Source of the DNA: Prolixibacteraceae bacterium
Lineage (GTDB): Bacteria > Bacteroidota > Bacteroidia > Bacteroidales > Prolixibacteraceae
Direction: 5' to 3'
DNA length: 64,000 nucleotides
NCBI GenBank assembly: GCA_030602265.1
Contig: JAUWAB010000005.1
Location: 58,951-122,950 of the forward strand
Shown here: positions 54,231-61,263 of the stretch, piece after piece
Position numbering within the stretch: the first letter of the stretch is position 1
How the letters are laid out: each line of letters opens with the position of its first letter
Position numbers and translations under genes: made by a program
Notes under the pieces: generated by a model
Seen by the model: the letters and a program-made list of their open reading frames with translations, nothing else
Databases searched by the model: none
What the model was told of the DNA's origin: nothing

Positions 54231-55922
54231 TCATATCTTTTCATCGGCTATGGTCAGTATCTCTTCCTCCAGGATTTGTGCTTTTGCCGCAATTTCAGCT
54301 GCTTCAGCTAAAATTTCCTCCACTTTGTCTTTGTCATCCAGCCCGCCGGCGTTAATTTTGACATTCAGCCAGGCACCACGGACGGCAGCCCTGGCGCAGA
54401 TGGCCCCAACGGCAGCATCGGAGACCGAGTTTGGGTTTCCTATTTGGGCCATGGCCACCATTACTTCCATCGAATCGCAGGCTAATTGCATCACTTTCAG
54501 GGGAACCAGCATGGCATGGAGTGTAGCCGTCTGAATGGCAGACTTACGTTTTTGTTTCTCAGCTTCCGTGGATTTAGGCAGTCCGAAAGCCTCCATCACC
54601 TGGTTGAAAGCCTGTGTGTCTTCGTCGACGCAGCTAAGGAGAGCGTTGTAGTAGAATTTCCCCTTTTCTGCCCAGTCGGAGAACTCTTCCCAACGGTCGT
54701 CCCATCCGCGTTTGTGCGAGGACAGGTTGGCCACCATGGTTCCTAAGGATGCACCCAGTGCTCCTGCCAGCGCGGCAACGGAACCTCCGCCGGGAGCTGC
54801 CGACTCCGATGCGGTTTCCTCGGTAAATCCTCTTACCGTCATCTGCTCCAAACGCTTTCCGGAGTCTTCCGTAAGCATGTATTCAATAATCCTTTTCTCC
54901 GGGATAAATGGCCCAAGCTCATCCAGTCCAAGTGATTTGATGGCAATGTTAATCAGCTCGGCATCAGATATGCCGGTGGACCGTTTTTGTTTGCGGAGGA
55001 AGTATCTGCCGGCTTCCAGCATGGCTTCCAGCGGAATAAGCCCCACCAGCTCGGAGCCTGTTACCCGGATACCCCTTTCCTGTGCTTTGGCACATACCTC
55101 GTCGAAGGCCACATGCACCGGGGTTATGCTTATGTCGGTGAGGTTCATGGAAATCTGGGCAATGCCGTACTCTTCGATAAACCAGCCGATGGCACGCACT
55201 TTTTGGAGGGATCCCGGTATGCGGACCGGCTCGCCGTTTTCATCCTTCACCATTTTGCCGGTTATGGGATCCCCTTCCCGCAAAACCCTGCCGGCTTCGC
55301 GCACATCAAAGGCCACGGAATTAGCCCGGCGTACGGAGGTGGTATTCAGGTTCACATTGTAGGCCACCAGAAAGTTCCGGGCACCAATGGCAGTGGCTCC
55401 GGTTCCGGCGACCCGGTCGTTCCAGAGGGCCGGACCAAAATCAGGCTTCCATTCAGGGGATTCCATCCTGTTCCGGAGTCCTTCATATTCACCGGAGCGG
55501 CAATTGGCTAAGCTGCGGCGTTCTTCAGAGAAGGCAGCAAATTCGTAGCAATAGACCGGAATGCCCAGCTCCCCACCTACCCTGGCGGCAAGCTTTCTGG
55601 CCCAATCAGCGGTCTCCTCCATGGAGATATTGGCAATGGGTACCAGCGGACATACATCGGTAGCGCCAAACCTCGGGTGTTCCCCCTGATGATGGCGCAT
55701 GTCGATCAGCTCACCCGCTTTCCGGATGGCCCGGAAGGCAGCTTCCACAACAAAAGCCGGCTCTCCCACGAATGTATAAACCGTGCGGTTGGTAGCTTTT
55801 CCAGGGTCAACATTCAGCAGTTTAACACCCTCCGACTGCCTGATCACTTCGGCAATCTGCTCAATTACAGCGGGATTGCGCCCCTCCGAAAAATTGGGAA
55901 CGCATTCGATCAGTTGCTTCAT
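54231..55922 (-). CDS. ftcD: bifunctional glutamate formimidoyltransferase / formimidoyl-THF cyclodeaminase
   Basis: Histidine-degradation enzyme: moves the formimino group from N-formiminoglutamate to tetrahydrofolate and then releases ammonia to give methenyl-THF. The 563 residues equal the fused animal FTCD. The transferase half (1 to about 330) starts IECVPNFSEGR with HHQGEHPRFGATDV; the cyclodeaminase half begins near 370 with SAAPGGGSVAALAGALGASLG. Other hut genes are not in the window. A -7 box lies 23 bases upstream. Confidence 0.95.
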   Translation of the reverse strand: MKQLIECVPNFSEGRNPAVIEQIAEVIRQSEGVKLLNVDPGKATNRTVYTFVGEPAFVVEAAFRAIRKAGELIDMRHHQGEHPRFGATDVCPLVPIANISMEETADWARKLAARVGGELGIPVYCYEFAAFSEERRSLANCRSGEYEGLRNRMESPEWKPDFGPALWNDRVAGTGATAIGARNFLVAYNVNLNTTSVRRANSVAFDVREAGRVLREGDPITGKMVKDENGEPVRIPGSLQKVRAIGWFIEEYGIAQISMNLTDISITPVHVAFDEVCAKAQERGIRVTGSELVGLIPLEAMLEAGRYFLRKQKRSTGISDAELINIAIKSLGLDELGPFIPEKRIIEYMLTEDSGKRLEQMTVRGFTEETASESAAPGGGSVAALAGALGASLGTMVANLSSHKRGWDDRWEEFSDWAEKGKFYYNALLSCVDEDTQAFNQVMEAFGLPKSTEAEKQKRKSAIQTATLHAMLVPLKVMQLACDSMEVMVAMAQIGNPNSVSDAAVGAICARAAVRGAWLNVKINAGGLDDKDKVEEILAEAAEIAAKAQILEEEILTIADEKI

Positions 55923-55945
55923 AGGAATATGATTGTTTTTATCAG

Positions 55946-55953
55946 CAAATATA
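55946..55953 (-). promoter_or_regulatory. -7 box of the ftcD promoter
   Basis: Minus-strand TATATTTG, an exact TAnnTTTG match ending 23 bases before the ATG. Confidence 0.5.
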
Positions 55954-55989
55954 AGAAGTTGGAATGAAGATATTCGTGACGGTTGTCAT

Positions 55990-56160
55990 GGCAAAACAGG
56001 GTATCCGGGATCAGGGATCAGGACAAAAGACTAAAGACTAAAAGACAGCAGACATCAGACAAAACTTTGTAAAAAGTTTACCATCGAATTTTGAACTTTT
56101 TACTTCTCAGCGACTTCTCTTCTTTGCGGTAAATTATCAATAATCAATAATAAATAATAA
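55990..56160. repeat. intergenic repeat cluster left of the DoxX-like gene
   Basis: The 363-base gap between ftcD and the DoxX-like gene holds no further gene. It contains GACTAAAGACTAAAAGACA-type short repeats; 56036-56061 is a 26-mer repeated right of the DoxX-like gene with one mismatch. A stretch like CTTCTCTTCTTTGCGGTAAA and an AATAATCAATAATAAATAATAAAT run follow. These resemble degenerate intergenic repeats of Bacteroidota. Confidence 0.75.
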
Positions 56161-56285
56161 ATATCCATCGGTTTCCTATCCGAACGTTAAATATAAGACC
56201 GCACATATAAAGACATAGCGGTTTTTATATCTTAATTCGGGTTGACTTTGCTATTTTGCGTTGAATTTTTATACAGATTATCGCC

Positions 56286-56744
56286 ATGAAGCAATTGAAC
56301 AGATTATTTGATCGGACAGACCACATTCTGGTTTCCTGGATGGGAAAATATGGGACCGTCTGGTTAAGGATATCCATCGGGATCATATTCCTGTGGTTCG
56401 GAGTGTTGAAATTTTTTCCCGGATTAAGCCCGGCCGAAGGCCTCGCAGCTGATACCATTCGAGTGGTCACGTTCGGGATATTCAGCGATAAAGTGATATT
56501 ATACGGACTGGCCTTGTTAGAGACCCTGATTGGTGTGGGCTTGCTGATCAACCGGTTTTTGCGGACAACCCTTTTCCTCTTATTTATGCAGATGGCCGGG
56601 ACATTTCTGCCGGTCCTTTTCTTTCCGGGAGAAATATTCACCCGGTTTCCCTATGCATTAACCCTTGAAGGTCAATATATTGTCAAGAACCTGATCATTA
56701 TTGGAGCCGGGATAGTCATCGGTGCCTCTGTAAGGAAGAGATAG
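56286..56744 (+). CDS. DoxX-like membrane protein
   Basis: A 152-residue integral membrane protein with four hydrophobic helices (about 26-46, 73-93, 95-118, 128-148). The pattern WLRISIGIIFLWFGVLKFFPG followed by LALLETLIGVGLL is typical of DoxX/DoxD- or DUF417-like small quinone-linked or uncharacterised membrane proteins. It is flanked on both sides by the same class of intergenic repeat. No partner gene. Confidence 0.75.
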   Translation: MKQLNRLFDRTDHILVSWMGKYGTVWLRISIGIIFLWFGVLKFFPGLSPAEGLAADTIRVVTFGIFSDKVILYGLALLETLIGVGLLINRFLRTTLFLLFMQMAGTFLPVLFFPGEIFTRFPYALTLEGQYIVKNLIIIGAGIVIGASVRKR

Positions 56745-56760
56745 GATTCATAAAACAGAT

Positions 56761-57008
56761 GACAGGGTATCAAGTATCAGGAATCAAGACAGCTTTCAAG
56801 AAAAAGACTAAAAGACACCAGACATCAGACATCAGACACAAAATCTTTGTGTCTTTAGCACCTTAGCAGTGAAAAATTCTTTGTGATGCTTCGTTCCCTG
56901 GTGCCTTCGTGGCAAGAGACCGGATTACCGAAAGTTATCAGATATCAAGAATCATGACAAAATTCTTTGCGGACCTTTGCGTTTTCTCAGTGTTCTTTGC
57001 GGTTAAAA
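56761..57008. repeat. intergenic repeat cluster right of the DoxX-like gene
   Basis: The 354-base gap before ung contains no gene. 56806-56831 repeats the 26-mer of the left cluster, then CAGACATCAGACATCAGACA, then diverged segments of the form CTTTGTGTCTTTAGCACCTTAGCAGTG and CTTTGCGGTTAAAAA. The last of these matches the end of the 106-bp inverted repeat at 48.6 kb. This looks like layered decayed copies of one family. Confidence 0.75.
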
Positions 57009-57098
57009 AACAGGTACATAAGAGCCATAAACCGGCAGAACTTTACTGCTAACTGCTCAATCCCGGAGGGATTTCAGATGGGTAGCAAACAAGCAGAA

Positions 57099-57761
57099 TT
57101 ACCAGTTTATGGGTGACTTTCCATTGGCTACCAGGTATTCATTGGTTTTACTGAAGTGGTGGTTCCCGAAGAAGCCCCGATGGGCCGATAGCGGAGAGGG
57201 ATGCACCGATTGCAGAACCAGATGGCGGGAGTTGTCGATGAACTGCCCCTTTCTCTGGGCATAGGCACCCCAGAGCATAAATACCAGGTTTTCCCTCTCT
57301 TCTGCAAGCAGGTGGATGACACGGTCGGTGAAGGTTTCCCAACCGTGGTTCTGATGTGATCCGGCCTGGTGGGCCCTGACCGTCAGGGTAGCATTGAGGA
57401 GGAACACCCCCTGTCGTGCCCATCGTTCCAGGTTGCCGCTTTTGGGAACGGGAATGCCCAGATCGTCTTTTATCTCCTTGAAAATGTTTTGCAGGGAAAA
57501 CGGAAATGGCACCCCGTCGGGTACCGAGAAACACAGGCCATGGGCCTGACCCGGTCCATGGTAGGGATCCTGTCCGAGGATCACCACCTTTACCTGGTCA
57601 AACGGACAGTGGTCGAAAGCGTTAAAGATCAGTTTCCCGGGAGGAAAAACCTTTTGGGTGGCATATTCAGACTTTACAAAACTTACCAGACCTTCGAAAT
57701 AGGGTTTCTCAAATTCATCCTGAAGCTTAGCCGCCCAGGAGGGTTCCATCTTTACCTGCAT
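57099..57761 (-). CDS. ung: uracil-DNA glycosylase
   Basis: Removes uracil from DNA (family 1). In 220 residues it has the water-activating loop [13 protein letters not shown] with Asp65 and His68, FLLNATLTV, and the C-terminal [17 protein letters not shown] with the catalytic His and the Leu-type intercalation loop. Normal length. A -7 box lies 21 bases upstream. Confidence 0.97.
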   Translation of the reverse strand: MQVKMEPSWAAKLQDEFEKPYFEGLVSFVKSEYATQKVFPPGKLIFNAFDHCPFDQVKVVILGQDPYHGPGQAHGLCFSVPDGVPFPFSLQNIFKEIKDDLGIPVPKSGNLERWARQGVFLLNATLTVRAHQAGSHQNHGWETFTDRVIHLLAEERENLVFMLWGAYAQRKGQFIDNSRHLVLQSVHPSPLSAHRGFFGNHHFSKTNEYLVANGKSPINW

Positions 57762-57782
57762 ACATATGACGATTTAGTTAAA

Positions 57783-57790
57783 CAAAGGTA
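57783..57790 (-). promoter_or_regulatory. -7 box of the ung promoter
   Basis: Minus-strand TACCTTTG, an exact TAnnTTTG match ending 21 bases before the ATG. Confidence 0.5.
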
Positions 57791-57898
57791 GAATAAAAGA
57801 ACAATTCCCCCGTGTTTTACACACGGAGGAATCGGCCCTGAATTATCAGTACATTACTGATCAATACTTTGCATGATCAGCAAGTTGGTTTTTTCAGG

Positions 57899-59386
57899 TT
57901 ACAAGATTTCTGAAATCCTGAAAGACCATGCTTCGTTACAAGGCAGGTTATTTTGCAGTTTTGACGGTACAAAGACCTTGAAACCCTTGTCGGTTTTCTG
58001 CCATTTCAGGTTTCCGGAAGCGCCTAACATGGTCACTTTAGCACCCGGAGCCGGTGTTGCCCCTTCGATATCAATTTCCGCAGGTATGGAAGTCTGTCCC
58101 TTTTCAGGCAGGTAAATCGCGTACACCGTTTGGGTATCTTTCTTCCGGGTGAAGCAGATATTTCCGGATTTATAGGGAGCAAACGCCCTGGTGCCATAGA
58201 TGGCCTCGCCGTTCACGCCGATCCAGTTGCCCATGGCTTCCAGCAGGGTGTAAGCGCCTTCCGGCCATTTTCCGTCGGGTCCCGGTGCGATGTTGTAAAG
58301 GAGGTTACCCCCTTTGGCCACGATATCGACCAGCATATGGATAGCCTGGCGAGGGGTCATGAATTTGGGATCGGGCACCCATGACCAGCCGCCACCGGCG
58401 ATGATGCACGATTCCCATGGATAGGGCAGCATTTCGTTGGGCACGGTATTTTCCGGGGTAAGGTAATTCTGGTTGGGGCCTTCCACAGCACGGTCAACCA
58501 CAATCAGTCCGGGCTGTTTCACGCGCGCTTTGGCCGCCAGTTCGTCCATCCGGATATCCTGGTTTACGGTGCGGTTCTTCAGAAATCCGGATTCAATTCC
58601 TTCGGTTCTTCTGGCATAACTGGCCATAGCCTCTTCCGAAGATTTTTTACTGACCCATCCTCCGTCGAGCCAGAGGATGTCTACTTTTCCGTAGTCCGTC
58701 ATCAGTTCCATGATCTGATTATGGGTAAACTCCACAAACTTTTCCCATTTCTCCGGATAGAGTTCCGGGTCATAGTTCACGTTCCGGTCGAGTGGCGGAA
58801 AATAGGGATCCCAGTAATAGGGAGAGTTCCAGTCGGGCTTTGAGAAGTAAGCCCCGGCCCAGAGTCCTTTTTCGCGGAAAGCGTCGAAAATTGCCCGGGT
58901 GACATCCGCTTTGGGATTAACGCTGAAAGGACAATCCTTATCCGTGATTTTATAGTTGGTATATTGGGTATCCCACATACTGAACCCGTCGTGGTGCTTG
59001 GTAGTGAAAACGACATATTTCATTCCGGCTTTCTGAGCCGCTTCGGCCCAGCGTTCCGGCTCGAATCCCACCGGGTTGAAAGTAAGCTTCAGGTTCTCAT
59101 ACTCCTTTTTATAGGTGAAATAATCCTGAGGGTTGCTGCCCTTGCGCCTTTCGCACCATCCGTAGTCTTCCGGACAGATCGACCAGGACTCCACAATACC
59201 CCACTGGCTGTAGGCGCCCCAATGCATCAGCAGACCGAATTTCAGGTCCTGCCATTCTTCCAGTTTTTCCAGAACCAGAGGATCGGTAGGCCATACATAT
59301 CCGGTGACTTCATGTTCCAGCTGAGCTTTAGCCGGATGAAGGAGGGCAAGCATACAAAGAAGGAGAAAGAAATTTCTGATTCTCAT
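57899..59386 (-). CDS. exported GH29 alpha-L-fucosidase
   Basis: Removes alpha-linked L-fucose from glycans by a retaining mechanism. The 495 residues begin with a signal peptide ending AKAQ. The catalytic domain (about 25-400) has FGLMHWGAYSQW, FTTKHHDGFSMWD, and DILWLDGGW containing the nucleophile Asp, followed by a C-terminal beta-sandwich. It lies downstream of SusC and SusD on the same strand, beyond a hairpin and with its own -7 box. It is the only enzyme of this utilisation locus inside the window. Confidence 0.94.
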   Translation of the reverse strand: MRIRNFFLLLCMLALLHPAKAQLEHEVTGYVWPTDPLVLEKLEEWQDLKFGLLMHWGAYSQWGIVESWSICPEDYGWCERRKGSNPQDYFTYKKEYENLKLTFNPVGFEPERWAEAAQKAGMKYVVFTTKHHDGFSMWDTQYTNYKITDKDCPFSVNPKADVTRAIFDAFREKGLWAGAYFSKPDWNSPYYWDPYFPPLDRNVNYDPELYPEKWEKFVEFTHNQIMELMTDYGKVDILWLDGGWVSKKSSEEAMASYARRTEGIESGFLKNRTVNQDIRMDELAAKARVKQPGLIVVDRAVEGPNQNYLTPENTVPNEMLPYPWESCIIAGGGWSWVPDPKFMTPRQAIHMLVDIVAKGGNLLYNIAPGPDGKWPEGAYTLLEAMGNWIGVNGEAIYGTRAFAPYKSGNICFTRKKDTQTVYAIYLPEKGQTSIPAEIDIEGATPAPGAKVTMLGASGNLKWQKTDKGFKVFVPSKLQNNLPCNEAWSFRISEIL

Positions 59387-59411
59387 TTTTTCTGATTTTT
59401 AGTTCATGTTT

Positions 59412-59419
59412 CAAAATTA
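59412..59419 (-). promoter_or_regulatory. -7 box of the GH29 promoter
   Basis: Minus-strand TAATTTTG, an exact TAnnTTTG match ending 25 bases before the ATG and after the SusD terminator. The fucosidase can therefore be transcribed apart from SusC/D. Confidence 0.5.
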
Positions 59420-59454
59420 GCATATCGGGGGAAAAGGCAGAGATGGGTATATAA

Positions 59455-59485
59455 AATAAATGGCGGTTTTTGGCCGCCATTTATT
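59455..59485 (-). terminator. terminator after SusD
   Basis: Perfect 12-bp stem AATAAATGGCGG / CCGCCATTTATT with a 7-base loop and a T/A-rich minus-strand tail, 18 bases past the SusD stop. Confidence 0.75.
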
Positions 59486-59503
59486 GATATCATTATTCCG
59501 GGA

Positions 59504-61237
59504 TTATTGACCGTTACCGTAATCGGGAGCGTTTTTATCCCACCATACACGCTGTGAATTCAGGACAGTTCCTTCGAAAGCGTTCACCGTAAAACCCTGA
59601 GCGTTGAGAGCAGCTTCAAAGTTTGGCTGGTTAGTTTCGATGGATGGTCTGTTCCATGGGAAGCGGCGCGGCAGTTTCAGTTCAGTCCCTGAGCTTAAAT
59701 AGGGTTCCCATGCCCAGATGGTACTGCCTTTTTTCGGGAAGCCTGTCCTGCGGGCTACTGCGATTCCTTCATATGGATTGTCAAAGAGGTGAATAATCTG
59801 CTGGAGGATGATCTTCTCCTTGTTTTTCGGATCGCCATCCACATATTTCACATCATCTTTAGCCAGGTAAGCATCGATTTCACCAGCCTGGATACCCCTG
59901 GTAGCGAAGTCGACGATCTGTGCACGCTGTGCGCGGAGATTATACTGTTCCAGAGAAAGCCTTACCCCTTTTTCGTACCAGCTTTTTGCGGTTCCGATAC
60001 CAGTTACATGACCTTTTTCGACGAACTCGGCCAAGTAGAGGCTAACCTCGGCGGCACCCATCAGAACGTTCATGTATTCACCATTACGGCCGTTCTGTTT
60101 GGGTTTGATCAGGTTGAAATCTACATAAGGCAAACGGGCGTATGTCCTGTTATCAGCATCCCTCAAAGCGGCACCGTAGTAATCGGTAACGCCTGAACTG
60201 TCGGGAGCAACCGGAGCACCAACGAGGCGGTCCCAAGGTTCAACCACCGGGAATTTCACCCATTTCGGCAGGGTTTGACCTGCAGCCTGAATCAGCGTGA
60301 GGTTGGCTTCGCTCAGGTCGTTCATCCTGAAGAAGATTTTGAGACGCGGATCCTGGTTTTTCCGTGCGAAAGCACTGAAGTTTTTGGATGGCCCGTAGTT
60401 CTCAATCCAGAGGGTATTGGTACCACCGGGTCCGAGTTCATTGACACCAGGAGCCCATACGGCATTCTGGGAAGCTTCGGTGATCAGCAGCAGGTTACCC
60501 TGCGGATCTTTCAGCGAAACGATCTCGGCGAGCAGCTGCTTCATCAGTGTCGGGTTGGTGATTTCATAACGGGCGGCAATACGCAGCCTGAGGCTGTTTG
60601 CATAGCGTGCCCAGGATAGCCAGTTTGAACGGTAGATGAAGTCCTGGTTACCCGGACGTACCTGAGCGTTATCAGCTGCAAGCAATACGGTGATGGCATC
60701 CTTGAGCTCAGCCAGCCATTGGGTAAAGAGTTCTTCCTGGGTATCGTATTTCGGAGTCAGGTTACCCGAATATCTGGCATTAACGGCTTCAGAATATACC
60801 ATAGAACCCTGCCAGTCGGTAGCACGAAGTCCAAGCTGAACCTGAGGAATATAGGTAATCGCTTTGAAAGCCTGGTAGTTCTTTTTCTGATCTTCAGGCA
60901 TCTGGTCGATTCGGTATCTGATCTCTTTCATGTCGATCATCACCCGGATAAGCGGAACTCCACCCAATGCAGCGGTATTATTGAAATCAGGTGCATTACC
61001 GCCCCGGGCAGTAGTCAGCTGGGCAAAACGCCAGAAATAGACGCTGTTATTATAGAACCACTGCAGATATTCATCACCCGCTGAATTGTAAAGAGCGTTG
61101 GTCAGCAGGTGCGAAAGGTCAGGATCATTGACTTCACGCGGGTCCTTGTTCAGTTCCGCGAATTTGTCGGTACAATTTACCATCAGCAGTGCCAACAGTA
61201 CAATCGACCCAAATAATTTATATACTTTCTTGTTCAT
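59504..61237 (-). CDS. SusD/RagB-type glycan-binding lipoprotein
   Basis: Surface lipoprotein that works with SusC to capture oligosaccharides. From the ATG at 61237 it has 577 residues with lipobox MVNC. The TPR-bearing SusD fold appears as DKFAELNKDPREV at the start, then WARYANSLRLRIAARYE and LYLAEFVEKG. An in-frame start nine codons upstream (61264) would overlap the SusC stop. It lies 26 bases after SusC and is probably co-translated with it. The ligand cannot be read, but the adjacent fucosidase suggests fucosylated glycans. Confidence 0.93.
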   Translation of the reverse strand: MNKKVYKLFGSIVLLALLMVNCTDKFAELNKDPREVNDPDLSHLLTNALYNSAGDEYLQWFYNNSVYFWRFAQLTTARGGNAPDFNNTAALGGVPLIRVMIDMKEIRYRIDQMPEDQKKNYQAFKAITYIPQVQLGLRATDWQGSMVYSEAVNARYSGNLTPKYDTQEELFTQWLAELKDAITVLLAADNAQVRPGNQDFIYRSNWLSWARYANSLRLRIAARYEITNPTLMKQLLAEIVSLKDPQGNLLLITEASQNAVWAPGVNELGPGGTNTLWIENYGPSKNFSAFARKNQDPRLKIFFRMNDLSEANLTLIQAAGQTLPKWVKFPVVEPWDRLVGAPVAPDSSGVTDYYGAALRDADNRTYARLPYVDFNLIKPKQNGRNGEYMNVLMGAAEVSLYLAEFVEKGHVTGIGTAKSWYEKGVRLSLEQYNLRAQRAQIVDFATRGIQAGEIDAYLAKDDVKYVDGDPKNKEKIILQQIIHLFDNPYEGIAVARRTGFPKKGSTIWAWEPYLSSGTELKLPRRFPWNRPSIETNQPNFEAALNAQGFTVNAFEGTVLNSQRVWWDKNAPDYGNGQ

Positions 61238-61263
61238 GTTCAATGAATTTTTCGGCTTACACA

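Noticed and set aside
56806..56831. The GACATCAGACATCAGACA-type repeats as a CRISPR array
   Set aside because: Units are short, degenerate and contiguous, without uniform spacers, and no cas genes are present.
53030..59386. Treating the GH5 enzyme and the GH29 fucosidase as one polysaccharide locus
   Set aside because: ftcD, a DoxX-like gene, ung and two repeat clusters separate them, and each has its own -7 box.
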